The position numbers and the translations under genes were made by a program. From Phyllobacteriaceae bacterium Water-Bin73 (GTDB lineage Bacteria > Pseudomonadota > Alphaproteobacteria > RS24), in the NCBI GenBank assembly GCA_900197605.1, contig FZLQ01000002.1, positions 1-46,332 on the forward strand: a stretch of 46,332 nucleotides of DNA, in the 5' to 3' direction. The first letter of the stretch is position 1. The number at the start of each line of letters is the position of its first letter. The notes beneath the pieces are model-generated. The model was given only the letters and a program-made list of their open reading frames with translations, did not search any database and was not told the origin of the DNA. Shown here one piece after another: positions 9,380-18,654 of the stretch.

Positions 9380-10804
9380 GTGAGCCGCAATCCACAGCAA
9401 TTGTTTTTTAATCAAGCTGGTCTCGACTTGGACCAAACGCATCAATTCACCGAAAAAGCGTTGCACGGCGCTGATGATGGCGAATTATTTTTGGAATATA
9501 CGCTGTCGGAAGCCTTTTCTTTTGACGATAATCGTTTGAAGGCCGCCAGCTTCGACACGACGCATGGCTTTGGCCTGCGCGCCGTTAATGGCGAAGCAGT
9601 GGGTTTCGCCCATGCCACGGATTTATCAATGGACGCGCTCAACCGCGCCGCTGCCAGCCTGTCGCCCGTGCTTTCGGGTCATTCAGGCACTTGGGCAGGC
9701 GGCCCGATGGCGGCCGGCAAGGCTCTTTATATGGACGCCAATCCGCTCGATGGCGCTGAATTTACCGATAAGGTCAAATTGCTCGAGGAGATTAATGCCT
9801 ATGCGCGCGCCAAAGACAATCGTGTGCGGCAAGTATCGGTATCGCTGGCCGGTGAATGGCAAGCCGTCAGCATTATTCGCCCCGATAGCGCGCCGCTGTT
9901 CGATGTGCGGCCTTTGGTGCGCCTCGATGTCTCCGTCGTTGTCGGCGAAGGCGAGCGGCAAGAAACCGGCCATTCAGGGCGCGGTGGACGCGCCAATTAC
10001 GCGCAATGGCTGGCCCCTGAAAACTGGCAGGAACAAGTCCATAATGCGCTCAAACAAGCGGTCACCAATCTCGACTCCATTCCTGCACCGGCCGGTGAAA
10101 TGGATGTGGTGCTTGGCCCAGGCTGGCCCGGGATTTTGCTGCATGAAGCCGTCGGGCATGGTCTTGAGGGCGATTTCAATCGCAAAAAGACCTCAGCCTT
10201 TTCCGACCGCATTGGCGAACGCGTTGCCTCGCCGGGGGTGACCGTGATTGATGACGGCACAATTCCCGACCGGCGCGGCTCGCTGACCATTGATGATGAA
10301 GGCACGCCGACCTCGAAAACCGTGCTTATCGAAGACGGGCTTTTGAAAGGCTATATGCAAGACCGACAAAATGCACGCCTGATGGGCATGGACCCGACCG
10401 GCAATGGGCGGCGCGAAAGCTATAATTGCCAGCCCATGCCCCGCATGACCAATACCTATATGTTGGGTGGCAATCACGCGCCGGAAGACATTCTGGCCAG
10501 CGTCAAAGACGGCATTTACGCCGTGTCGTTTGGCGGCGGCCAAGTCGATATCACCTCCGGCAAATTCGTGTTTTCTTGCACCGAAGCCTATGAAGTCAAA
10601 AACGGCAAGCTGGGCGCGCCCTTAAAAGGGGCGACGCTGATCGGCACCGGCCCTGAATCAATGCAACGCATTTCCATGATCGGCAATGACATGGCGCTTG
10701 ATGAAGGCATTGGCACATGCGGCAAGGCCGGACAAGGCGTGCCCGTAGGGGTCGGTCAACCGACGCTGCGCCTTGAGGGCTTGACTGTCGGTGGCACGGC
10801 CTGA
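9380..10804 (+). CDS. tldD: TldD, metalloprotease-like subunit of the TldD/TldE protease
   Basis: The reading frame is open from 9242, but the GTG at 9380 is preferred. It has a clear AGGGAGAG ribosome binding site (9368-9375) and gives 474 residues, close to the roughly 480 usual for TldD. Upstream ATGs would add an atypical tail. The zinc motif HEAVGH is at about residues 255-260 (H255, E256, H260) within GILLHEAVGHGLEGDFNRK. The C-terminal GTCGKAGQGVPVGVGQPTLRL is also typical. TldD pairs with TldE/PmbA in the cytosol to process peptides and to degrade unfolded short proteins. The partner gene is at 15330. tldD divergent from the oxidase operon is a common alphaproteobacterial order. Confidence 0.93.
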   Translation: MSRNPQQLFFNQAGLDLDQTHQFTEKALHGADDGELFLEYTLSEAFSFDDNRLKAASFDTTHGFGLRAVNGEAVGFAHATDLSMDALNRAAASLSPVLSGHSGTWAGGPMAAGKALYMDANPLDGAEFTDKVKLLEEINAYARAKDNRVRQVSVSLAGEWQAVSIIRPDSAPLFDVRPLVRLDVSVVVGEGERQETGHSGRGGRANYAQWLAPENWQEQVHNALKQAVTNLDSIPAPAGEMDVVLGPGWPGILLHEAVGHGLEGDFNRKKTSAFSDRIGERVASPGVTVIDDGTIPDRRGSLTIDDEGTPTSKTVLIEDGLLKGYMQDRQNARLMGMDPTGNGRRESYNCQPMPRMTNTYMLGGNHAPEDILASVKDGIYAVSFGGGQVDITSGKFVFSCTEAYEVKNGKLGAPLKGATLIGTGPESMQRISMIGNDMALDEGIGTCGKAGQGVPVGVGQPTLRLEGLTVGGTA

Positions 10805-10983
10805 TTGCTCTAACAAGCCTGACTTTTACAATAAGTCCGGTGTCGCCCCGAAGAAATCGTCAATGACCTCTTGGTCATCGACAAACGGGCCATCAGTCGC
10901 GTAGATTCATATTTTTATATTGTGACTCAGTAGCTTAAGCCTGTTGAAAAAAATTGAGTATTTTCAAAATTATTCACTGGCGG
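10805..10983 (+). other. Spacer between converging tldD and gshA, AT-rich at one end
   Basis: No convincing gene. It holds an imperfect hairpin (GTCAATGACC at 10859-10868 against GGTCATCGAC at 10873-10882, one mismatch). It also holds an AT-rich inverted repeat TTGAAAA/TTTTCAA (10944-10967) just after the gshA stop. Either could end transcription, but neither has a proper T-run. On the minus strand, 10906-10826 is a 26-codon acidic frame without a start codon. Confidence 0.3.
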
Positions 10984-12351
10984 TTATAGCGTCAGGGCGT
11001 CATAGGCTTTTTGAATGTCGCCGCCCCACGCGCCATGATAGCTATCGAGCAGTTTTTCAGCCGATGATTTTCCGCTTTCAGTGATCTCCTCGAGATAGGC
11101 GAGAAACAGACTTTCATCGGCGCCGGTGCCGTCACCACGGCCGCGATTTTTCAACCCCTGCGCCGCCATTGGCACAATTTCCCGCGCCATATCCAAAAGC
11201 GTGCCGCCCCGAAACGGCGTTTGAAGGCCGGTTTGCGGCGCACCGAGGCGCAGCGCATCGCGCTCTTCTTGCGTCCAATCGGCAATATAATCGACCAATT
11301 GGCTTTGCGTTTGCGCGTCATAAAGCAGCCCGACCCAAAAAGCCGGAAGCGCGCAAAGCGATGGCCAGGGCCCACTATCCGCGCCGCGCATTTCAATAAA
11401 ACGTTTCACCCGCGCCTCAGGAAAAAGCACGGTCAAATGGTTTTCCCAATCCTCAGCCGTCGGCTTTTCGCCCGGCAAAGCAGGCAGCTCGCCATTCAGA
11501 AAATCACGGAAATTCATGCCCAGCGTATTGATGAATTCACCATTGCGGACGACAAAATACATCGGCACATCGAGCGCATAATCGACATATTGCTCAAAGC
11601 CGAAACCCTCTTCAAATGCAAAAGGCAACATGCCGGTGCGTTTGGGGTCCGTATCAGTCCAGACCAGCGAGCGTTCCGACATATTGCCGGTCGGCTTGCC
11701 GTTAATAAACGGCGAATTGGCAAATAAAGCCGTCGCCAGCGGTTGCAATGCCAGCGCGATACGCAGCTTCTCAACCATGTCAGCTTCGGAGGCGAAGTCG
11801 AGATTGACCTGCACAGTCGCTGTCAAATACATCATCTCAGTGCCGCGCCCGCCCTGTTTGGGCATGTAATCGGTCATCAGGCGATAGCGCCCTTTCGGCA
11901 TGCGCGGGGCCGTGTCAAAATTCCAAAACGGCGTATAGCCAACGCCGAAATAGCCCTGCCCCAAACGCGCGGCGACGTCATGCACTTGACTCATATGCGC
12001 CGAGATTTCGGCGCATGTCTGGTGAATGGTTTCCAGCGGCGCGCCCGAAAGCTCAAGCTGTCCGGCGGGTTCCAGCGTCACCGAGCCGCCACCGGCTTCA
12101 GCAGAACGCCCCAGCCCGACCAGCGTGTCACCCTCATATTTGCCTTCCCAGCCAAATTGCATCAGCCCTTCCAGCATGGCTTTAATACCGTCCGGCCCGT
12201 CGTAAGGCAGCGGCGCGAAATCGGATTTCCGATAGCCGAATTTTTCATGCTCCGTGCCGATGCGCCAAGCCTCGCGGGGTTTGCAACCGGCGGCCATCCA
12301 CTCTTTCAACTGGGTTGTATTTTCAAGCACGGGTGAGGCCGCTTCGGACAT
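10984..12351 (-). CDS. gshA: Glutamate-cysteine ligase
   Basis: The 455-residue protein belongs to the plant/alphaproteobacterial GCS class. It catalyses the first step of glutathione synthesis: ATP-dependent joining of glutamate and cysteine. The signature RIGTEHEKFGYR is at about residues 30-41. Also visible are GGSVTLEPAGQLELSGAPL, YMPKQGGRGTEMMYLTATVQVNLDF and FIEMRGADSGPW, all conserved in this class. An AGGAGA ribosome binding site precedes the ATG, and a promoter-like pair lies 52-80 bases upstream. It follows rsmE on the same strand with a 105-base gap, an arrangement seen in many alphaproteobacteria. Confidence 0.96.
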   Translation of the reverse strand: MSEAASPVLENTTQLKEWMAAGCKPREAWRIGTEHEKFGYRKSDFAPLPYDGPDGIKAMLEGLMQFGWEGKYEGDTLVGLGRSAEAGGGSVTLEPAGQLELSGAPLETIHQTCAEISAHMSQVHDVAARLGQGYFGVGYTPFWNFDTAPRMPKGRYRLMTDYMPKQGGRGTEMMYLTATVQVNLDFASEADMVEKLRIALALQPLATALFANSPFINGKPTGNMSERSLVWTDTDPKRTGMLPFAFEEGFGFEQYVDYALDVPMYFVVRNGEFINTLGMNFRDFLNGELPALPGEKPTAEDWENHLTVLFPEARVKRFIEMRGADSGPWPSLCALPAFWVGLLYDAQTQSQLVDYIADWTQEERDALRLGAPQTGLQTPFRGGTLLDMAREIVPMAAQGLKNRGRGDGTGADESLFLAYLEEITESGKSSAEKLLDSYHGAWGGDIQKAYDALTL

Positions 12352-12402
12352 CGATGTTCTCCTGCACGCGCAATGGCATGATTGCGTTGGCGGCGTGGTA
12401 TT

Positions 12403-12431
12403 AGCTTATATTTAGGCTCGTTTGCGACCAA
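12403..12431 (-). promoter_or_regulatory. Predicted gshA promoter
   Basis: On the minus strand, TTGGTC (12431-12426) is separated by 17 bases from TAAGCT (12408-12403). This is a plausible sigma-70-type pair in the gap between rsmE and gshA. It would give a leader of about 45 bases. Based on consensus and spacing only. Confidence 0.35.
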
Positions 12432-12456
12432 GAACAAGTTAGCGCGTGCTTGGCCG

Positions 12457-13212
12457 TCACGCCTGCCAATCGCCGAGGCGGGCTTGCACCAATGCCAGCG
12501 CGGCAACCACTGCCGTATCGGTGCGTAAAATGCGCGGCCCCAATGACAGCGAAAAACTATCGGCCCGCGCCTGTAACATGGCGCGTTCCGCTGCATCAAA
12601 ACCGCCCTCCGGCCCAATCAGCAAAGCCAATTTGCGGCCTTTCAATTCATCAAGCGCGGCCAGCCCCTCGCCTGCTTGCGCCGCCTCGTCGCAAAAAATC
12701 ATCACGCGGTCTTGCGGCCAATCGGCCAACGCATCTTGCATCGGCGTGAGCTCGGCAATTTCCGGCACGCTGAGAATATTGCATTGCTCCGCCGCCTCAA
12801 TCGCATTGGCCCGCAAACGCTCATGCTTGAGCTGACCGCCTTGCGTGCGCGCCGTGACAATCGGCCATAATTTGCCGACCCCCATTTCAGTGGCTTTTTG
12901 CGCCAAATAATCAAGGCGGTCTTTTTTCACCGGCGCGACCAGCAGCCAAATATCAGCCGGTGTTTCTTGCGGGCGGGTTTGTTCTTCCGGCTCAATCACC
13001 AGTCGCTTTTTATCGAGCGTGGCAATGCGTCCGCGCCATTCGCCATCGCGGCCATTAAATAAAAATATCTGCGCGCCAAGCTCGAGGCGCAATACATTGC
13101 GTAAATAATGGGCTTTTTTATCGTCCAATGTCACCGCACCGCCGAGACGCAAATCTTGTGTGACATGCAGTCGCTGACTTATCTTCTGGACGGGTGGTGA
13201 GATGCGTGGCAT
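12457..13212 (-). CDS. rsmE: 16S rRNA (uracil1498-N3)-methyltransferase
   Basis: 251 residues from an ATG at 13212 with a strong AAGGAG site 6 bases upstream. The frame is open further upstream but lacks homology there. The N-terminal PUA-like part contains HYLRNVLRLELGAQIFLFNGRDGEW. The C-terminal SPOUT methyltransferase knot has LIGPEGGF (about 198-205) and LGPRILRTDTAVV (about 224-236), the two SAM-binding loops of RsmE. It methylates U1498 of 16S rRNA in the 30S subunit. It is divergent from ubiA and upstream of gshA. Confidence 0.95.
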   Translation of the reverse strand: MPRISPPVQKISQRLHVTQDLRLGGAVTLDDKKAHYLRNVLRLELGAQIFLFNGRDGEWRGRIATLDKKRLVIEPEEQTRPQETPADIWLLVAPVKKDRLDYLAQKATEMGVGKLWPIVTARTQGGQLKHERLRANAIEAAEQCNILSVPEIAELTPMQDALADWPQDRVMIFCDEAAQAGEGLAALDELKGRKLALLIGPEGGFDAAERAMLQARADSFSLSLGPRILRTDTAVVAALALVQARLGDWQA

Positions 13213-13248
13213 GAAAAACTCCTTAAATATATGTGCCATAAATGAACG

Positions 13249-13260
13249 GATTGGCCAATC
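13249..13260. repeat. 12-base palindrome at the ubiA start
   Basis: GATTGGCCAATC is a perfect palindrome that directly abuts the ubiA ATG at 13261. It lies 36 bases from the divergent rsmE start. It could be an operator for either gene; nothing else supports this. Confidence 0.3.
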
Positions 13261-14187
13261 ATGTCGCCACAAGAAAAGCAAATCGCGCCCGCGGATACGC
13301 AAACAGGCTGGCTGCTGTCGCGGCTGTCGCCGCGTGGGCAGGCGATTGCCCAACTGGCGCGCTATGACCGCCCGATTGGCGCATGGTTGTTATTCTGGCC
13401 TTGCTTTTGGGGAACGGCGCTGGCCTCTGCCGAGCTGCGCAGCCTGCCGCCCTTGATGCCGCTTCTGGCTTTTGCCATTGGCGCATTGGCGATGCGCGGC
13501 GCGGGCTGCACTTATAATGATATTATCGACCGCAATCTTGATGGACAGGTCGCGCGCACGGCCTTGCGACCGCTGCCCTCAGGGCGGGTCAACCTACGCG
13601 CCGCTTGGGTGTTTTTCGGCGCGCAAATTTTTGTCGGCTTTTTGGTATTGGTCTCGTTTCAATCTTTATTCATGCTCGCGCTGGGCATTGCCGCGCTGGG
13701 TCTGGTCGCCACCTATCCGTTTATGAAGCGCATCACCTATTGGCCGCAAGCATGGCTTGGCCTGACCTTTAATTGGGGCGCATTAATGGGCTATGCCGCC
13801 ATCACCGACACGCTGCCGCCGGCCGCTTTTGCGCTTTATGCGGCAGGCGTTTTTTGGACGCTGGGCTATGACACGATTTATGCCCATCAAGACAAAGAAG
13901 ACGACGCGCTTATCGGCGTTAAAAGCACGGCGCTGCTATTGGGCGCGCGCACCAAGCCGGTTTTGACCCTGTTTTACGGCGCGTCATTGGCGTGTTTGGC
14001 ACTGGCCGCTTATGCGGCGCAAATCGGCCCGCTATTTTGGGCGGCACTGCCGATTGTCGGCTGGCATTTGCTGGTGCAAATCACCCGCCTCGACATCAAT
14101 AAGCCCGAAGTCTGCCTGCAAATCTTTCGCGCCAATCGCAATACCGGCCTGATTATTGCGATTGCCTTTGTGCTTGGCGGATTTTAG
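13261..14187 (+). CDS. ubiA: 4-hydroxybenzoate polyprenyltransferase
   Basis: The 308-residue integral membrane prenyltransferase attaches the polyprenyl tail to 4-hydroxybenzoate in ubiquinone synthesis. Two aspartate-rich motifs are visible: NDIIDRNLDGQVARTALRPL (N86, D87, D90, D94) and YDTIYAHQDKEDD (about 203-215). About eight hydrophobic helices are present. The DxxxD spacing and the RTALRPLPSG segment favour UbiA over CtaB. The start is the ATG after a 12-base palindrome; no good ribosome binding site is seen. Its neighbours rsmE and gshA are the usual ones. Confidence 0.95.
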   Translation: MSPQEKQIAPADTQTGWLLSRLSPRGQAIAQLARYDRPIGAWLLFWPCFWGTALASAELRSLPPLMPLLAFAIGALAMRGAGCTYNDIIDRNLDGQVARTALRPLPSGRVNLRAAWVFFGAQIFVGFLVLVSFQSLFMLALGIAALGLVATYPFMKRITYWPQAWLGLTFNWGALMGYAAITDTLPPAAFALYAAGVFWTLGYDTIYAHQDKEDDALIGVKSTALLLGARTKPVLTLFYGASLACLALAAYAAQIGPLFWAALPIVGWHLLVQITRLDINKPEVCLQIFRANRNTGLIIAIAFVLGGF

Positions 14188-14281
14188 ACTTATCGCAACA
14201 ACAAAATGCCGCAGCATCGGGCGCGCCTTGCTATGACCATGAGGGGTGCAAAATATCGGCGAGAAGGTCTATATTAAGGCA

Positions 14282-15316
14282 ATGAGCATGACACAAACAT
14301 CGCAATTGCGACTGCCCGCCAGCGCGCTGGTGGCTCCGGCTGTTTTGAAGAAGCTACAAAGCCGCTCCAATCTGGTCGGCTTGGCTTTGGTCGCCCATGC
14401 TTGGGGCACGGTATTTGCCGCGATGGCGTTGTTTTATGTGTTTCCCAATCCGCTGACTTTTATTCTGGCCGTGATGATTATCGGCGCGCGCCAGCTTGGC
14501 ATTGCGGTGCTGATGCATGACGCGGCGCATAATGCGCTGTTTCGCACGACCCATTGGAATAATGGGCTGTCCGATTGGCTGTGCGGCTATCCGATGATGG
14601 CGCGCACAGATGCCTATCGCCGCTATCATTTGCAGCACCATATGCGCACCCAGCAAGATGACGACCCCGACCTGATTTTATCAAAGCCATTTCCCATTAC
14701 CCGCAAAAGCCTGCGCCGCAAAATTTGGCGCGACCTCAGCGGTCAGACCGGCTATCAGCAAAGAAAAGCGCAAATTCTCAATGCTTTCGGCGCAAAGGAA
14801 TTGGGCTTATTCGGGCGGCTGGCGCATTTTTGGCGCAAGCTGGGCGGCGCTTTGGTGGCGCATTTGGTTATATTGGCCATGTGCAGCGCGCTGTTTCATT
14901 GGAGCTATTATCTGATGTTCTGGCTGCTGCCCTTTTTGACTTATCATATGGCGATTACGCGGCTCAGAAATATCGCTGAACATGCCATTGTGCCCGATAA
15001 TAATGACCCGTTTCGCAATGCCCGCACCACCAAAACCAACTGGTTGACGCGGCTGTTTTTTGCGCCCTATTGGGTCAATTATCATGTCGAGCATCATTTG
15101 ATGATGCATGTGCCGTGCTGGCATTTGCCGCTGATGCACAAAACCCTCTTGGCCGATGGCTATGGCGCGCGCATGGAACTGGCACCCGGCTATTTCGATG
15201 TGCTGAAACGCGCCAGCGCGCGTTCAAATGATGAAGACACACCGGGCACGATTGTGCATGATGGCCGCAACCGCCTGAAAGGCAATTTCTCCGAAGGCTT
15301 TTCCGAAACCGCGTAA
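14282..15316 (+). CDS. Membrane fatty acid desaturase family protein
   Basis: About 344 residues with the three histidine boxes of membrane di-iron desaturases: HDAAH (79-83), HLQHH (116-120) and HVEHH (268-272). An additional NIAEHA segment follows the last membrane hairpin. Hydrophobic segments at about 33-72 and 187-225 fit the usual two-hairpin topology. The substrate cannot be told from sequence; an acyl lipid is most likely. The start is uncertain: ATG at 14282 or 14288, or a GTG at 14246. TATATT lies 6 bases before 14282, so transcription may start at the gene start. It lies 13 bases before pmbA/tldE and may be co-transcribed with it. Confidence 0.85.
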   Translation: MSMTQTSQLRLPASALVAPAVLKKLQSRSNLVGLALVAHAWGTVFAAMALFYVFPNPLTFILAVMIIGARQLGIAVLMHDAAHNALFRTTHWNNGLSDWLCGYPMMARTDAYRRYHLQHHMRTQQDDDPDLILSKPFPITRKSLRRKIWRDLSGQTGYQQRKAQILNAFGAKELGLFGRLAHFWRKLGGALVAHLVILAMCSALFHWSYYLMFWLLPFLTYHMAITRLRNIAEHAIVPDNNDPFRNARTTKTNWLTRLFFAPYWVNYHVEHHLMMHVPCWHLPLMHKTLLADGYGARMELAPGYFDVLKRASARSNDEDTPGTIVHDGRNRLKGNFSEGFSETA

Positions 15317-15329
15317 CGCAGGTAATTTT

Positions 15330-16694
15330 ATGTCCCCCTCTTCCCAATTGGCTGACAATGAAGCCGCCAATATCGCTTTGGCTCAAAAACTGATTGATTT
15401 GACCCGCGCCGCCGGTGCCGATGCAGTTGATGTATTGGTCAGTGACAGCGCCTCGCTTTCCGTATCGTGCCGCATGGGCGTGTTGGAAGACACTGAGCGC
15501 GCCGAAAGCCGCGATATTGGCTTGCGCGCCATGATCGGGCAAAAACAGGCTTTTGTCTCCGGCTCAGCCATTGATGACACGGCCCTGCAACAATTGGCGC
15601 AACGCGCCGTTGATATGGCGCAGGCAACACCGGAAGACCGCTATTGCGGTTTCGCCCCCGAAGACCGATTGACCGACCATATTCCGGCGCTAGATATTGC
15701 CGATGCGTATGAGCCCGATGCCGATAAATTATTGGCAATGGCGGTGGCGTGCGAAGAGGCCGCGCGAGGCGTTACCGGCATCACCAATTCAGAAGGCGCA
15801 GGCACAGGCTGGGGTCGCGCCACCACCGCGCTGGTGACCAGCCACGGATTTGAAGGCGCTTATACCAGCACCAGTTTTTCCGCCAGTTGCGCCGTTATTG
15901 GCGGCGAAGGCGATGCGATGGAGCGCGATTATGCCAGCCATTCCGCCCGTCATTTGGAAGATTTGGACGCGCCGGAAGATATTGGCTTGCGCGCCGGTGA
16001 GCGCACGATTGAGCGGCTGAACCCGCGCAAAATTGAAAGCACCAAAACCAATGTGGTTTATGCACCGCGCGTCTCGGCCTCTCTTTTGGGGCATTTATCC
16101 GGCGCGATTTCGGGCAGCGCGATTGCCCGTGGCACCTCGTTTTTGCGCGACCAAATGGGCCAGCAAATTATGAGCGCGAGCATCACCATTGAGGACGACC
16201 CTTTGCGCCCGCGCGGCTTGCGCTCGGCCGGTTTTGACGGTGAAGGCGTGGCGACCGAAAAACTGACGCCGATTGATAAGGGTGTTTTGCAAAATTGGTG
16301 GCTCGACAGCGCCTCGGCGCGCCAGCTTGAGCTTGAAACCAATGGCCGCGCCGCGCGTGGCATTGGCGGCCCGCCCGGCCCGTCTGCCACCAATCTTTAT
16401 ATGCTGGCGGGTGAGGACAGCGTCGATACCATGCTGAAAAATATCGGCACCGGCCTTTATGTCACCGAGCTTATCGGCATGGGCGTCAACGGCGTCACCG
16501 GCGATTACAGTCGCGGCGCGTCGGGTTTTTGGATTGAGAATGGCGAGCTGGCTTATCCGGTAAGCGAGGTGACGATTGCGAGTAATTTGAAGGAAATGTT
16601 CTTGAACATGACCCCGGCCGATGATTTGGTTTTCCGTCGGGGCGTGAATGCGCCGACCATTTTGGTTGAGGGCATGGCATTGGCGGGCTTATAG
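15330..16694 (+). CDS. pmbA: PmbA/TldE, non-catalytic partner of TldD
   Basis: 454 residues, the expected PmbA/TldE length. It shares the TldD/PmbA fold but lacks the HExxxH zinc motif, as expected for TldE. Typical segments include RMGVLEDTERAESRDIGLRAMIGQKQAFVSGS at the N-terminus, NSEGAGTGWGRAT mid-protein, and the C-terminal GLYVTELIGMGVNGVTGDYSRGASGFWIENGE. It forms a heterodimer with TldD, whose gene lies about 4.5 kb to the left. A GCAGGT site precedes the ATG. In related genomes this gene is followed by an inositol-phosphatase-type gene and DUF4170; here an ABC exporter follows instead. Confidence 0.93.
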   Translation: MSPSSQLADNEAANIALAQKLIDLTRAAGADAVDVLVSDSASLSVSCRMGVLEDTERAESRDIGLRAMIGQKQAFVSGSAIDDTALQQLAQRAVDMAQATPEDRYCGFAPEDRLTDHIPALDIADAYEPDADKLLAMAVACEEAARGVTGITNSEGAGTGWGRATTALVTSHGFEGAYTSTSFSASCAVIGGEGDAMERDYASHSARHLEDLDAPEDIGLRAGERTIERLNPRKIESTKTNVVYAPRVSASLLGHLSGAISGSAIARGTSFLRDQMGQQIMSASITIEDDPLRPRGLRSAGFDGEGVATEKLTPIDKGVLQNWWLDSASARQLELETNGRAARGIGGPPGPSATNLYMLAGEDSVDTMLKNIGTGLYVTELIGMGVNGVTGDYSRGASGFWIENGELAYPVSEVTIASNLKEMFLNMTPADDLVFRRGVNAPTILVEGMALAGL

Positions 16695-16806
16695 CGACGC
16701 GTGACCCGCGTTTATGCAGGCCGTAATCACGCCACAATATGCTATACATTAGCCCATTAGGGGCGAATCAACAGGGCAATGAGGAGCGCGCAAGCGCCGG
16801 GATAAT

Positions 16807-18654
16807 TTGAGTCAGTTGGCCACAGAATTAGACGAAAACACGCGGGATAAAAGCGTCACGCATAATCAACGTGCCGATGTGCAAGCGCGCTATCACAATC
16901 GCCGCTCGCGCTCCATCGCCCTGATTGAGCGCATGCTGCGAAGCTATTTGCGGCCCTATATTTGGCTGCTTGGTATATCAGTTTTATTGAATGTCATTAT
17001 TGCCGCCACCACCGGCGCCTTGCCCTGGTTTATCCAGCTTGCGGTCGATGAGGTGTTTAACAATAAAGACCCGGATATGCTGATATTGGTGCCGGTCGGT
17101 GTGGTCGCCATTTCGTTTATCAAAGGGCTGGCGACTTATGCCTCCAATGTGATTATGAATTTTGTCGGCCAACGCTCGACTTCTAATTTGCAGCGCGATT
17201 TATTTTCGCGCCTTGTGCATGGCGATTTGGCCTATGTCGGGCAAAAACATAGCGGCGCTTATATTTCGATTTTCATGAATGATGCGACGCGCCTGCGCGC
17301 CACTGTTTCAACCATGATTGTTTCGCTCATTCGACATTTGCTGACCGTTGTCGCGCTTATCGCTTTCATGTTCACCATTAATTGGCATTTGGCGATGATT
17401 TATACGGTGATTGTCATTCCGATGGGCATTGCCGCCATGCGCCGCTTGGGGCGCGTCACGCGCTCGGCCTCGCGCGATGGTCTGCAAGAGACCGGCGAGT
17501 TTTCAACCCTGATTGCGGAAACATTGAGCGGCCTGCGTATCGTCAAAGCCTATGGCCAAGAGAACGACCAGATTGACCGCGCCGGTTCGACCATTGACCG
17601 CGTGTTGGAGTTTACCATGCGCGCCATTCGCGCCCGTGCTGCCGCCAGCCCGGCGATTGAGGCTTTGGGCGGCATTGCGGTTGGCGCGATTATTTTTGTC
17701 GGCGGCTATCAATCCATGCAAGGCAATCTGACCGCCGGTGAGTTTATGGGCTTCATCACCGCCTTGCTGGCAGTTTATCAACCGCTGCGCTCGGTCGCCA
17801 ATATGCAAACCGTGCTGCAAGAAGGCGTCGCGGCAGGCACGCGTGTATTCTCCATTCTTGATGCCGAAGACCATATTGTTGACAGCCCTGAGGCCGGTAT
17901 TTTGAAAGTCGATAAGGGCGCGGTGCGTTTCGACAATGTGTCCTTTCAATATGACGGGCGCGAGCATCCGGCACTGAACGGTGTCAGCATTGATGTGCAG
18001 CCCGGCCAAACCGTGGCGCTGGTCGGGGCATCGGGTTCGGGTAAATCGACCCTGCTCAATCTGACTTTGCGGTTTTTCGATGTCAGCGACGGGGTGATTG
18101 AAATTGACGGGCAAAATGTCCGTCACGTTACATTAGACAGTCTGCGCCGCGCCACCGCTTTGGTGACGCAAGACCCGTTTTTGTTTGATGATACGATTGC
18201 CAATAATATCGCTTATGGCTCGCCGCAAGCCGATGCCGAGGCGATTGCCCAAGCCGCCAAGCAAGCGGCGGCGCATGAGTTTATTTCCGACATGCCTGAG
18301 GGCTATGAGACGCGCGTCGGCGAAAGCGGTATTCGTCTGTCCGGCGGTCAAAAGCAGCGCATCGCCATTGCCCGCGCCATGCTGAAAAACGCCCCGATTT
18401 TATTGCTCGATGAAGCCACTTCGGCGCTCGACACCGCGTCTGAACAAAAAGTCCAGACCGCGCTGAACAAGCTGATGCAAGGGCGCACCTCGCTAGTTAT
18501 CGCCCACCGCCTGTCAACCATTATGCATGCTGACCGCATTTATGTGATGGCCGAGGGGCAAGTAGCGGAAAGCGGCACGCATGATGAATTGCTGGCGGCT
18601 GACGGCGTTTATGCCGATCTCTATCACAAACAATTTGAAAATGAGGGCAAGTAA
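16807..18654 (+). CDS. MsbA-like ABC exporter, fused permease and ATPase
   Basis: 615 residues. Six membrane helices lie in about residues 48-320. The ATPase domain has Walker A GASGSGKST (about 407-415), a Q-loop, the signature LSGGQKQRIAIARA (about 511), Walker B LLLDEATSALD (about 533-543) and the switch histidine in VIAHRLS. Its position directly before waaA and lpxK, with TAATG coupling to waaA, supports lipid A flipping across the inner membrane (MsbA role). Drug or other lipid export cannot be excluded. The start is a TTG at 16807 with only a weak GGGA site. No ATG occurs in frame until residue 43, which would cut into the N-terminal region. Confidence 0.88.
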   Translation: MSQLATELDENTRDKSVTHNQRADVQARYHNRRSRSIALIERMLRSYLRPYIWLLGISVLLNVIIAATTGALPWFIQLAVDEVFNNKDPDMLILVPVGVVAISFIKGLATYASNVIMNFVGQRSTSNLQRDLFSRLVHGDLAYVGQKHSGAYISIFMNDATRLRATVSTMIVSLIRHLLTVVALIAFMFTINWHLAMIYTVIVIPMGIAAMRRLGRVTRSASRDGLQETGEFSTLIAETLSGLRIVKAYGQENDQIDRAGSTIDRVLEFTMRAIRARAAASPAIEALGGIAVGAIIFVGGYQSMQGNLTAGEFMGFITALLAVYQPLRSVANMQTVLQEGVAAGTRVFSILDAEDHIVDSPEAGILKVDKGAVRFDNVSFQYDGREHPALNGVSIDVQPGQTVALVGASGSGKSTLLNLTLRFFDVSDGVIEIDGQNVRHVTLDSLRRATALVTQDPFLFDDTIANNIAYGSPQADAEAIAQAAKQAAAHEFISDMPEGYETRVGESGIRLSGGQKQRIAIARAMLKNAPILLLDEATSALDTASEQKVQTALNKLMQGRTSLVIAHRLSTIMHADRIYVMAEGQVAESGTHDELLAADGVYADLYHKQFENEGK

